Origin: a bacterium UBP11_UBA4055
Lineage (GTDB): Bacteria > UBA4055
Reading direction: 5' to 3'
Assembly (NCBI GenBank): GCA_002382735.1
Contig: DFZN01000007.1
Coordinates: 1-62,893 of the forward strand
Length of the DNA stretch: 62,893 nucleotides
Numbering within the stretch: position 1 is the stretch's first letter; every line of letters starts with the position of its first letter. Shown here one piece after another: positions 16,236 through 24,866 of the stretch. The notes below the pieces were generated by a model. It searched no databases and was not told where the DNA came from. It worked only from the letters and a program-made list of their open reading frames with translations. The translations under genes were made by a program, and so were the position numbers.

Positions 16236-19172
16236 TTATGAAATTATGATCCTGGGCCTGATGACCCCTGCCCTTATCCTTGTACGCCCGTTCAGGCTTG
16301 CGATCCGACCTTCGTTCTCTTTGAAATATTCTATATAATCGCTGCTCATTTCTTTATGACCGAATCCTTCGGTGAGCATGAAAGTGAAGCCGATATCTTC
16401 CTTACCTGTTATCGCGACGCCGATCTCCCTGCCTGAAAAATCCACCCAGTCTTTATTGTTTATTGATGGCGCTATCACTCCTTTGAGCTTAAGTTTTGCG
16501 GCTGATTCCAGGATCGACCTGTTCACAGGGCCGGTAAATACTGCTGTCATTCCGTTGTAGCTGTCGTTCAATCCTGTGACCGCAGAAGCCATTTTCAGCC
16601 TGCCGGAATTCTCTCCCCCGAAGCCGATTATGCAGTATGCGTAAGATCCTTCCACCTTAATATCCGCTGAAATGTCCTTATGCACTTCGGTAATAACGCC
16701 GTTCACAAGCGAATTTAAAATGAAAGGCTTCGACCTGTACTTAATCGATATCTCGCCCGTTTTATGATCTATTTTCGTAATATTTCCTGTGGATGGAGCT
16801 TTAAAGCAACTGTGTTTTCCTGTTATCTCACTCATTCCGCTGTGACAGTCCGGCTTTGATTCGATAATGGAATTCAGAAGGTCTTTTATCGAGCTTCCCG
16901 ATGTTGCCTGCGCGATAATCTGCCCTCTTATAACAAAATCACCCTCCGAGCACTTAAGGTACCTGCTCAGTTCTTTAGGCTTGACCCCCATTTCCTCGGC
17001 CGCATTGAAGGTAAGTTCTCTGTCATCGTAATCCTGTATCTCTTTGAGCACGATCATCCCGTAATCATCTATCTTTACGACCTCTCCTCTCACAATTGAA
17101 TTGTATGTGAAAGGCACCGCGCTTTCTTTCTTTTTGTAGCTGAACACAGGCTGACCGTATTCGACCGTATCGCCCTTTTTTATCAGCAGACCGCTTGAGA
17201 TTTCTTCTTTTGTAAGCTTTGAGTTTCCTGCCTGCATCCTTATATTGACCATGTATATTTTTGGTGGATTGAAAAGATTTTTTCCTATCACAGAGTCAAT
17301 ACCTATCCTTTCGCCCTTCTGAACAAGAATTTCGCCTTTGTAGGGGAGCGACCTTGATACCTCGAATTCGCCTCTGAATATTTCATTTCTGCCTTTCAGA
17401 GTTGCCGAACCTGTCTTCATTTCTTTTGTTCCGCCGTATAGAGCTTTGAACATGACCGAGCTGTCCTTAAAACCGTTCATGGGCCTGCAGTCCAATAAGA
17501 TCGGGCACTGAAAGTCCTCTTCCATCACAGTACCGTTCGTGCCGAAAACAAAACCGTTCATGGCCTCGAACCTGAAATGACCGCCTTTTTTCGTGAAGAA
17601 CACCTCTCCCGATCTCATCTTCACGGACGAGTTGTCGTACAGGTCGGTTATCGACAGAACTTCAACAGGCTCTTTGCTCTTCCCCGCAAGCGAGACCACC
17701 GTGCATACCCTTTTGAGCGATTCCCTTTCGAATACTTCAGCGGCTTTTTCAGGATCTATCAGGGACAGCATTCCCGTCTGCGGAGACTTGAAATGCTTAT
17801 CGACATAGAGTTCTGTGATGCCGACGGGTGAAAAACCCTCATTCAGCATGAAAATAACATCTTCTACATTATCCGAAGATGAGATCACCCCTCCGGCACC
17901 GATTATCCTGTTTACTTGCGAAAGCTGGAACAGTACCCCCTTATCCGCCGACAGATTGAAGACCTCCTCGAACGGGCATATTTCATGCTCGGCAAGAGAT
18001 TTTCTTCTTTTGTCGAGATGTCCCATTTTATTAACCTGATAGTTCATTCCTATATGCTGATCCCAGGCGATTCGGATACCCTCGGCGGCGCAGGAAAGTT
18101 CAATGAACCTTTCACCTCTGCTCTGCGGTATATATTCCGGATTTAAGGTCTTATTTGAAATGTAGTTCCTTATGTCGTCTTCCTTAAGCAGCCCGCAGAG
18201 GTTCTCCGATATTTTTTCCGCCCCTGCTTCCTTGAGCACATTTGACAGCGAATAGCTCATGCCTATGTTGGCCGATACGGTCCTGCTGATATTCGAATTT
18301 ACGCAGGAAAAAATATCGGTCGTTGCGCCGCCCATGTCAACGAGCAGCATGTTCTCTCTGTGGCTTTCATGATAAGCCTTCAGGATCAGGTCGACCCCCG
18401 CGGGCGTGGGCAGGATGTCCCCGGCCACCGCTTTCTTCACCTTCTTGTAGCCCGGCGCGTTCTCCATCACATTTTCCATGAAAAGCTGATGTATCTTATC
18501 CCTCACGGGGTCGAAATTGAAGTGTTCGAAGTCCGGCCTGATATTTTCCGTCGTGTGTATATGAAAATGATCGCCCAGAATGTCTTTCACGAACCCGCGG
18601 GCTTCCACATTTCCGCAGAAAACGAGCGGGATCTGCTCCTCCGGCATGAATTTCGATCTCGGCTCGGCAAGGGCGAGCAGTTCGGCCTGCCTCAATGTGC
18701 CCCATACGCCTCCGCCGTCAATGCCTCCGGCCATGAGGATCATGTCGGGATGAATCTCCCTTATCATCCTCATCTTTGCCATCTCCGGCATGCCGTCGTC
18801 AACTGCGAACGATCCCGTTATGACGGCTCCCGCACCGTAAGCCGTGGCCTCCGCGGCCTTTCCTGTCTCCGCCTTCGTCAGCCCGAAGACGAGCATCTGA
18901 AGCCCGCCTCCCGCCGAACTTGTGGCAAGGAACGGGACTGATATCTCGCCGGCCGGCCCCGTTAAGGACATTCCCGACTTTTCTTCAAGGATCTTAACCG
19001 CGTTATTCAGACCGATATTCACATCCTCGTACGGTCGTTCAACGGTAGTCGGCGCATTCGAAACAGCTTTAAAATAATATTTGCCGTCCTTCAATTCAAG
19101 CAGAAGACCCTTTGTAGTCGTGCTTCCTATGTCCGCTATGAGTATGAATCTCTCATCTGAAAGGCTCTTAAT
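16236..19172 (-). CDS. GlmL/MutL-like ASKHA protein (glutamate mutase accessory family)
   Basis: About 978 aa. The fold is confirmed by the phosphate-1 loop DIGSTTTKG and the later LLVDMGGATTDIFS and GAGGVISSS motifs of the MutL (PF13941) family, linked to reactivation of B12-dependent carbon-skeleton and amino mutases. The first ATG/GTG/TTG in frame (TTG, 19094) lies after the essential DIGSTTTK. The frame extends upstream only to ATT at 19172, just after an in-frame TAA, and ATT has GGAGGT (19182-19177) 4 nt before it. The start is therefore either ATT or hidden by a sequence error. The protein is about twice usual GlmL length; the C-terminal half has repeated beta-rich segments of unknown role. 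No mutase genes are adjacent. Confidence 0.8.
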   Translation of the reverse strand: MKSLSDERFILIADIGSTTTKGLLLELKDGKYYFKAVSNAPTTVERPYEDVNIGLNNAVKILEEKSGMSLTGPAGEISVPFLATSSAGGGLQMLVFGLTKAETGKAAEATAYGAGAVITGSFAVDDGMPEMAKMRMIREIHPDMILMAGGIDGGGVWGTLRQAELLALAEPRSKFMPEEQIPLVFCGNVEARGFVKDILGDHFHIHTTENIRPDFEHFNFDPVRDKIHQLFMENVMENAPGYKKVKKAVAGDILPTPAGVDLILKAYHESHRENMLLVDMGGATTDIFSCVNSNISRTVSANIGMSYSLSNVLKEAGAEKISENLCGLLKEDDIRNYISNKTLNPEYIPQSRGERFIELSCAAEGIRIAWDQHIGMNYQVNKMGHLDKRRKSLAEHEICPFEEVFNLSADKGVLFQLSQVNRIIGAGGVISSSDNVEDVIFMLNEGFSPVGITELYVDKHFKSPQTGMLSLIDPEKAAEVFERESLKRVCTVVSLAGKSKEPVEVLSITDLYDNSSVKMRSGEVFFTKKGGHFRFEAMNGFVFGTNGTVMEEDFQCPILLDCRPMNGFKDSSVMFKALYGGTKEMKTGSATLKGRNEIFRGEFEVSRSLPYKGEILVQKGERIGIDSVIGKNLFNPPKIYMVNIRMQAGNSKLTKEEISSGLLIKKGDTVEYGQPVFSYKKKESAVPFTYNSIVRGEVVKIDDYGMIVLKEIQDYDDRELTFNAAEEMGVKPKELSRYLKCSEGDFVIRGQIIAQATSGSSIKDLLNSIIESKPDCHSGMSEITGKHSCFKAPSTGNITKIDHKTGEISIKYRSKPFILNSLVNGVITEVHKDISADIKVEGSYAYCIIGFGGENSGRLKMASAVTGLNDSYNGMTAVFTGPVNRSILESAAKLKLKGVIAPSINNKDWVDFSGREIGVAITGKEDIGFTFMLTEGFGHKEMSSDYIEYFKENEGRIASLNGRTRIRAGVIRPRIIIS

Positions 19173-19176
19173 TTAC

Positions 19177-19182
19177 ACCTCC
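19177..19182 (-). promoter_or_regulatory. Shine-Dalgarno facing an ATT codon
   Basis: GGAGGT on the minus strand, 4 nt before ATT at 19172. It is the only ribosome-site-like sequence upstream of the conserved DIGSTTTK motif. An out-of-frame ATG lies 20 nt past it and closes after six codons. Confidence 0.5.
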
Positions 19183-19196
19183 GGTATTAAAATATT

Positions 19197-19589
19197 CTAT
19201 TCGAGATTAAAAACCTTCGTCTCAGCCGATGCATGAACAACTCCGTCAACGAGAAGTTCTGCCTGTACGCAAATTATCTTACGCCTGATGTCAGTTACTT
19301 TCGCTTTGACTTCGAGCTCTGTATCGATCGGGACGGGTTTTCTGAACTTGACATCTATTTCGGCTGTCACGCCCCTGAGCGATATGTTTCTGCAGGCATA
19401 CATGCTGATCTCATCGAGAAGTGTGGAGATAATCCCGCCGTGAACCATTCCTTTCCAGCCCTGGAACCTTGAAGGTATTTTTATTTTACAGCGGCTCGTG
19501 TTGCCGTCATTCGTAGTTATGTCGGCGTGAAGCCCGTGTTCGTTCAAGTCCCCGCAGGCGAAACAGTGTTTGTCGTCCGCGACTTTCAT
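19197..19589 (-). CDS. PaaI-type hotdog thioesterase
   Basis: 130 aa, a single hotdog domain. The motif VHGGIISTLLDE carries the catalytic acidic residue and helix of the PaaI/YbgC-like acyl-CoA thioesterases. The N-terminal HCFACGDLNEHGL is a frequent CxxC variant in this subfamily. Substrate unknown. The start overlaps the upstream GGGPS gene's stop by 4 bases (ATGA), so the pair is translationally coupled. Confidence 0.85.
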   Translation of the reverse strand: MKVADDKHCFACGDLNEHGLHADITTNDGNTSRCKIKIPSRFQGWKGMVHGGIISTLLDEISMYACRNISLRGVTAEIDVKFRKPVPIDTELEVKAKVTDIRRKIICVQAELLVDGVVHASAETKVFNLE

Positions 19590-20317
19590 TTTACTGCCTC
19601 CGCGAATTTTTTAACTATATCGGGATCGTCCGACTTTTCGAGAACATTGCCTATGACGATAAAATCCGCGCCTGCTTCAACAAGGGTCCCCGCGTACTCG
19701 GGGGTCCTGATTCCGCCGCCTACGATGACCGGAACGGTCACTTCATTTTTTACAGCCCTGATAATTTCCGGCGAGACCGGATTTTTTGCCCCGCTTCCGG
19801 CTTCGAGATAGATATATCTCATGCCTATCATTTCTCCGGCGAGAGCATGAGCAACAATGTTTGGAATGTTCGAAGCGGGCAGCGGCTGGGTGCGGCTCAC
19901 CCGTTCTACAGAAGTTCTGTACCCGCATTCTATTAGAAGGTATGCTGTCGGGAGTACTTTCAAACCCATCTTTTTAACGAACGGAGCCGCCTTCACATGG
20001 TGTTCGATCAGATAATCCGGGTTCCTGCCGCTTATCAGGGTAATAAAGAGTATTCCGTCCGCGTACGGCGTGACCTGTTCGGATGATCCGGGAAAGAGTA
20101 TGAGCGGTATTTCCGCAGCTTCTCTGATAGCCTTAGCTATAGAATGAATATCGTTCTTTACAGGCTGACTGCTTCCGAAAAAAAAGGCATCAGCTCCCTG
20201 TTCTTCAAATATCTTTATCTTCGATCCAATATTTTCACATCTGATCTTGTCCGGATCAATAAGGACGATCAGTCCGGCTCTGCGGCCGCTTTTTTTTATA
20301 AGAAGTCCTTCAACCAT
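19586..20317 (-). CDS. Geranylgeranylglyceryl phosphate synthase family protein (group II)
   Basis: 243 aa TIM barrel. The family joins a polyprenyl diphosphate to sn-glycerol-1-phosphate, the first committed step of archaeal ether lipids. Typical segments: LIDPDK near the N-terminus, GSSQPV, PLILFPGSSEQVTPYADGILFITLISGRNPDYLIEHHV, YLEAGSGAKNPV and VIVGGGIRTPEYA phosphate-binding loops. Homologues are known in FCB-group bacteria as well as Bacillus PcrB. No glycerol-1-phosphate dehydrogenase or second prenyltransferase lies in the window, so the product and fate are open. It is coupled to a thioesterase gene downstream and abuts the LysM gene upstream. Confidence 0.92.
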   Translation of the reverse strand: MVEGLLIKKSGRRAGLIVLIDPDKIRCENIGSKIKIFEEQGADAFFFGSSQPVKNDIHSIAKAIREAAEIPLILFPGSSEQVTPYADGILFITLISGRNPDYLIEHHVKAAPFVKKMGLKVLPTAYLLIECGYRTSVERVSRTQPLPASNIPNIVAHALAGEMIGMRYIYLEAGSGAKNPVSPEIIRAVKNEVTVPVIVGGGIRTPEYAGTLVEAGADFIVIGNVLEKSDDPDIVKKFAEAVK

Positions 20318-20318
20318 C

Positions 20319-21818
20319 TTACCTTTTCCTGACTATATATTTTCTTCCTTTATATATCGTATTCCTGCTGAGAGAATTTATCTTTTTAAAATCACCCTCG
20401 CTCATTCCGAATTTCGAAGCTATCTTACCTATCGAATCCCCGCTTTTTGCTACATAATACTGAAAATTATCACCCTGAATATAAAGACTCATGCCCGGAT
20501 AGAGATATTTTTTTGATGTATCATTCGGATTCCATTTTTTCAAGTCGGTTACGCTTACTTTGAACAAATCGGCTATCTTATCGAGATTATCGCCTTTCTG
20601 AACTTTGTACATTATCCTTATGAACGATTTGGAGTATTTAGAGCTTGAAGATGAAGTTGTTTTAGAGCCTGAACCGGTATTAGCCGTGAATTTTGATGGG
20701 TTCTTGATATACTCCTCGTATGAAGCAAAATATTTACTTTCCTCTGCACCGTCAAGATCGACCCCTTCAAAACCGTGTACAACAGGATTTGAAAGTATTA
20801 TTGTCATTGCAGTGAAATTTGCGAAATTTTCTGTATAGATGTCTTTTACAAGGTCTTTTTTACTCAAATCGTATTTTTCTTCCTCAAGTATCGTGGCTAT
20901 TATCCTGAATTCGTTCTTCTTCTCCGAAAGCTCTTTGATCTTTTTTATTACAAGGGCCGTTGAAGCACCCGTATTGTTCCTGAAACTTCTGTACTCCTTA
21001 ATATTCTCTACCCTCCAGATGCTTCCGTTCTTTGAACCTTCGTAAAATGAAGTCATAACCGCAGGGATGTATGAATAAATTTCACTTAGCCCGTTATCTT
21101 TCAGCTTCGTTTTTATGAAATTAATGTATTTCTGCGATCGTATGTATGTCTCCTTGACGCCTATCTTATCCGAGAGGTAATTATTATAACTTTCGTAAAC
21201 CAGCCTGATAAAATCATCGGAAGCTTTTTCCGGAGATGCCGAAAATAACTCTCTTACTTTTTCCTCAACATATAAAAAACCGGGATTGTTCTGCTTTATC
21301 ACCTTGGCTTCAGTTTTTTCGATCACAAGCTCGTTGGAGGGTTCCTCTTTTGCGAAAAGAGATTCGTCGAGGTAGAGGGAGTTGTAGATGTCGAAAATAT
21401 CTATTCCGGAATTTTTAATGTTCTGATCACTGAACTCGTTCCAGAAATCCTTCAGCATCTCGGTATCTGATACTTTCCTGTCGCCGTAAAGGTATTCAAG
21501 CGATTCGAGTATGTTGTCGAAGAGTAATTTAGCCGCCAGAAGTTCACCGTTCCTGTAATAACCTGTCATGTCGATAAATCTTCTCTCGCAGTTATCCAGA
21601 ACTTCGTCTTTGTATATTTCAATTATCCTGGAATCTCCCGGATCCTCTGTTATGATGATGTCGATGGCGTCAAGCGTTATTTCCCTGTTGACCTCAGCCT
21701 TCCGGACATCCTCAGTTCTTCCCTGCCTGACAGGCGGCATCAGTACGCACGAGACAAACAGTGCCGAAAGAAAAAACAGGAATATTATCTTTGTATGGTT
21801 ATTCCTCCCGAAAGATAT
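20319..21818 (-). CDS. LysM-repeat lipoprotein
   Basis: About 500 aa. A hydrophobic signal with lipobox (LSALFVSC) is followed by a long helical region and two C-terminal LysM domains (about the last 100 residues: VQKGDNLDKIADLFKVSVTDLKKWNP and VAKSGDSIGKIASKFGMSEGDFKKIN) that bind peptidoglycan. The start is unclear: the only conventional in-frame codon is TTG at 21878, inside enolase and without ribosome site. ATA at 21818 has GGGAGG 6 nt upstream and would give a normal 24-residue lipoprotein signal. It follows enolase on the minus strand and ends 1 bp before the GGGPS gene. Confidence 0.78.
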   Translation of the reverse strand: MSFGRNNHTKIIFLFFLSALFVSCVLMPPVRQGRTEDVRKAEVNREITLDAIDIIITEDPGDSRIIEIYKDEVLDNCERRFIDMTGYYRNGELLAAKLLFDNILESLEYLYGDRKVSDTEMLKDFWNEFSDQNIKNSGIDIFDIYNSLYLDESLFAKEEPSNELVIEKTEAKVIKQNNPGFLYVEEKVRELFSASPEKASDDFIRLVYESYNNYLSDKIGVKETYIRSQKYINFIKTKLKDNGLSEIYSYIPAVMTSFYEGSKNGSIWRVENIKEYRSFRNNTGASTALVIKKIKELSEKKNEFRIIATILEEEKYDLSKKDLVKDIYTENFANFTAMTIILSNPVVHGFEGVDLDGAEESKYFASYEEYIKNPSKFTANTGSGSKTTSSSSSKYSKSFIRIMYKVQKGDNLDKIADLFKVSVTDLKKWNPNDTSKKYLYPGMSLYIQGDNFQYYVAKSGDSIGKIASKFGMSEGDFKKINSLSRNTIYKGRKYIVRKR

Positions 21819-21837
21819 CTTAAACCTCCCGCATCTT

Positions 21838-23139
21838 CTAATTTTTAACTTTTGTGATGTTCCTGTTCTTAAGGTCAAGTCCGAATACTGAAGCGGTTCC
21901 CAGTTCTTCCTCTATTCTCAGCAGCTGGTTATATTTACATATCCTGTCCGTTCTGCATAAAGACCCTGTTTTTATCTGGCCTGAATTTACAGCTACTGCA
22001 AGATCGGCTATGAAAGGATCTTCGGTTTCGCCTGACCTGTGGGAAATTACCGTCGTATATCCGCCTTTGAACGCGGTCTCGATACACTCCATGGTCTCGC
22101 TCACTGTTCCGATCTGGTTCAGTTTTATCAGTATCGAGTTCGTAACCTTTTTATCGAACCCCATCTTGAGCCTGCTGATATTAGTGACGAAGAGGTCGTC
22201 GCCTACGAGCTGGATGTCTTTTCCGAGTTTGTCGGTCATCATCTTCCAGCCTTCCCAGTCATCTTCCGCCATTCCGTCCTCAATAGAGAAGATCGGATAT
22301 TTTTTTACAAGCTTGATATAATATTCGACCATCTGCATCGAAGTGAGTTTTTTCTTTTCGGAATCGAGATTATATTTTCTCGCTTTCTTGTCGTAGAACT
22401 CGCTTGCCGCGGGATCGAGGGCGATAAGAACCTGTTCTCCGGGCTTGTATCCCGCCGCGGTGATCGCCTCCATCATAAGCTCGAGAGCTTCCTCGTTTGA
22501 CTTCAGATTGGGTGCGAAGCCACCTTCATCGCCTACAGCTGTGCTTAAACCTTTTTTCTTGAGGATACCCTTAAGCGTGTGGAATATCTCGGCTCCCATT
22601 CTGAGTGATTCCCTGAAATTTTCGGCACCATAGGGAACTATCATGAACTCCTGGAGATCGACATTGTTGTCCGCGTGGGAGCCGCCGTTCATTATATTCA
22701 TCATCGGGACGGGGATCCTTTTTGCGTTCACGCCTCCGAGGTACTGGTACAGCTGAAGGCCTCTTGATTCGGCGGCTGCCCTGGCCACGGCCATGGAAAC
22801 GCCAAGTATGGCGTTCGCCCCCAGCTTGATTTTGTTGGGCGTTCCGTCCAGTTCGATCATCAGTTTATCTATTACAGCCTGCTCGGTCGCATAGTATCCT
22901 ATGACTTCCGGAGCGATTATCTCGTTGACATTCTTAACAGCCTTGAGAACGCCCTTTCCCATATATCGTTTCTTGTCTCCGTCCCTGAGTTCGCAGGCTT
23001 CATGCTCACCTGTCGATGCTCCGGAAGGAACAATAGCTTTACCTTTTGATCCGTCCTGAAGAAAGACCTCCACTTCTACTGTGGGGTTTCCTCTTGAGTC
23101 CAGAACTTCTCTTGCGAATACATCAATTATTTCAGGCAT
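21838..23139 (-). CDS. eno: Enolase
   Basis: 433 aa, full length. It converts 2-phosphoglycerate to phosphoenolpyruvate. N-terminal AREVLDSRGNPTVEVEV, the SGASTGEHEACELRD loop, Mg ligands in ALDPAASE, SIEDGMAEDDW and QLVGDDLFVTN, catalytic Lys in LIKLNQIGT, and HRSGETEDPFIADLAVA are all present. It starts 15 bp after the CvpA-like gene stop, inside the long minus-strand operon. Confidence 0.98.
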   Translation of the reverse strand: MPEIIDVFAREVLDSRGNPTVEVEVFLQDGSKGKAIVPSGASTGEHEACELRDGDKKRYMGKGVLKAVKNVNEIIAPEVIGYYATEQAVIDKLMIELDGTPNKIKLGANAILGVSMAVARAAAESRGLQLYQYLGGVNAKRIPVPMMNIMNGGSHADNNVDLQEFMIVPYGAENFRESLRMGAEIFHTLKGILKKKGLSTAVGDEGGFAPNLKSNEEALELMMEAITAAGYKPGEQVLIALDPAASEFYDKKARKYNLDSEKKKLTSMQMVEYYIKLVKKYPIFSIEDGMAEDDWEGWKMMTDKLGKDIQLVGDDLFVTNISRLKMGFDKKVTNSILIKLNQIGTVSETMECIETAFKGGYTTVISHRSGETEDPFIADLAVAVNSGQIKTGSLCRTDRICKYNQLLRIEEELGTASVFGLDLKNRNITKVKN

Positions 23140-23154
23140 AATTCACCCCTATTT

Positions 23155-23850
23155 TTATTTTTTTTCTTTTTCAGGTTCAGCAGGTTTTTCAGGCTCTGGA
23201 GTATAATCTCTTGTGCTCCATCTTACATAGCCCGGAACTGTCGTGTCAACTATTCTCTTTACTTCAGAGTTATTTGTGTTGCCTATTGAAATATCATTCT
23301 TAGTTTCCCCTGCATAAAAAGCCTTTGATGACTGGGTCAGATTCGCGACATTCGCAGACTTCGCTTTTGCATATACTTTGAACGCGGTATATCTGTAGTA
23401 TTCAATAGAATCTTCGATCATGTTGTTCGCGAAATTTTCCTTCATGTTCATGGTCACCATTTTAGGAAGAACAAGATCAGCGAAAATAACAGCGTACAAC
23501 ATGATTATTGCGCACATAACGGCAAAACCCTTTATAGCTCCGCCAATAAAACCAAGTACTTTGTCGGTGCTAGTGCTTTCGTACTCAGGTATTTTTGCTA
23601 TCCTTCCGAATATAAAGGTGAATATAAAGAACACTATTACAAGTCCGATAAGAACGCCTAGTACAGCTGCTACCATTTCAGGCATGAAGGCGACCATTTT
23701 GGATTTAATGAATACCGCGGCGTACGGCATCACGGCGAGAGAAAATACTATCCTCTCAATGGGGAATTTATAGTTCACAACTCCTCTTGTCCTGCCGTTG
23801 ATTCCCAGCATGAACATGACTATAAGTATCACAAATGGCATCAGGTTCAT
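23155..23850 (-). CDS. CvpA-family membrane protein
   Basis: 231 aa with four predicted transmembrane segments in the first about 150 residues. The pattern DKVLGFIGGAIKGFAVMCAI is the CvpA signature (colicin V production protein family, inner membrane, function still vague). The C-terminal about 60 residues are hydrophilic and end in a Pro/Glu/Lys-rich tail. The start overlaps the upstream McsB-like gene by 4 bases. Confidence 0.75.
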   Translation of the reverse strand: MNLMPFVILIVMFMLGINGRTRGVVNYKFPIERIVFSLAVMPYAAVFIKSKMVAFMPEMVAAVLGVLIGLVIVFFIFTFIFGRIAKIPEYESTSTDKVLGFIGGAIKGFAVMCAIIMLYAVIFADLVLPKMVTMNMKENFANNMIEDSIEYYRYTAFKVYAKAKSANVANLTQSSKAFYAGETKNDISIGNTNNSEVKRIVDTTVPGYVRWSTRDYTPEPEKPAEPEKEKK

Positions 23851-24866
23851 CTCGTTACCTCTTTGTTAATTGTTTTTGCTGCTTTTTTCAAAAACTCGTC
23901 CGTCAATGATCTTTTCAGTGCTCCTCCGGAAACGATCCCCGAAGATTCCTGCATCAACAAAACCAGCACCCTGTTGAGTTCTGATATCCTAAGTTTTATA
24001 ATCCCTTTCCACCTCAGAAAGGAAAGTATATCATATATCTCAATAAAATCCTTAAATGTCAAGTGTTCAGAATTAATTATTTCAAGCCACCTCTTTCTCA
24101 TAACTCCGTAATTCTTCATGCCCGGATCGTCCGCAACATCAATTGACATCTTTTTTAATTCATTCAGAATTTTTTTAAAATTTTTCAGTATTTCGCCTTG
24201 AGGTACTGAAAAGGAATCTCTATTGGAAATAATGAAAATAAAATCTTCCGCAGATCTGAAATAACTTTGAACTGACATTCCGTTATATTCCAGAGATGAC
24301 CTGATCTCACCGATCTTTCCCGCGATTCTTAAAACAGGAACAGAAAGAACTGAAAAGCATTTCAGGCCTGATCCGAAATAATCTATACCGGATGTCAGAT
24401 AGTTGCCCCGGGAGTCCTTTGCCAGTCCCGCATTTTCAAAAAGTTCTGCAAAGCTCGTGCAGTTTTTGAATGCGGACGCAATTTTTGTTCCCTGAGAATG
24501 TGAAAAGAAAGTGAGATGGTCAATATAGTTCGTAAGAAGATATGATCTGGTTTTCCCATCGTAATAGAGTGCGAGCCTGATCAGAATGTCGTTCCTCTTT
24601 TCCGGAAGGATTCTCAGTCTTTTCATCCTTAAAATTTCTTCCTGAGGAATTGCGGATAGAGAGAATTTTACGATCCTTTTCGATATTAAATGTTCAGTAA
24701 GAATATCATCGGTCTTTTTTTCAACTTCCCTGTAGAGGCTATATCCCGGTGATGAAGGGAAATTCATTCCCGAATAGTTTCTCGATATCCTTACCGACGA
24801 GTAAACCGACACGATGTTCTCTTCGCCTTTAAACCAATGAGGTATTTTTTCGGTTATTTCACTCAT
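23847..24866 (-). CDS. McsB-like phosphagen-kinase-fold pseudoenzyme
   Basis: 339 aa, close to McsB protein arginine kinase (about 350 aa) and alignable along its length by eye. The N-terminal YSSVRISRNYSGMNFP corresponds to SSRVRLARN-FP, LTNYIDHLTFFS to VNEEDHLRI, GNYLTSGIDYFGSGLKCFSVLSVPVL to GYLTSCPTNVGTGLRASVMLHLPAL, and GMSVQSYFRSAEDFIFIISN to [23 protein letters not shown]. The reactive Cys of the CPTN loop, both catalytic Glu positions (EEDH to YIDH; the GEG loop lost) and several ATP-phosphate arginines are replaced, so kinase activity is unlikely. A regulatory or phosphoarginine-binding role is possible. The stop overlaps cvpA by 4 bases. Confidence 0.68.
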   Translation of the reverse strand: MSEITEKIPHWFKGEENIVSVYSSVRISRNYSGMNFPSSPGYSLYREVEKKTDDILTEHLISKRIVKFSLSAIPQEEILRMKRLRILPEKRNDILIRLALYYDGKTRSYLLTNYIDHLTFFSHSQGTKIASAFKNCTSFAELFENAGLAKDSRGNYLTSGIDYFGSGLKCFSVLSVPVLRIAGKIGEIRSSLEYNGMSVQSYFRSAEDFIFIISNRDSFSVPQGEILKNFKKILNELKKMSIDVADDPGMKNYGVMRKRWLEIINSEHLTFKDFIEIYDILSFLRWKGIIKLRISELNRVLVLLMQESSGIVSGGALKRSLTDEFLKKAAKTINKEVTR

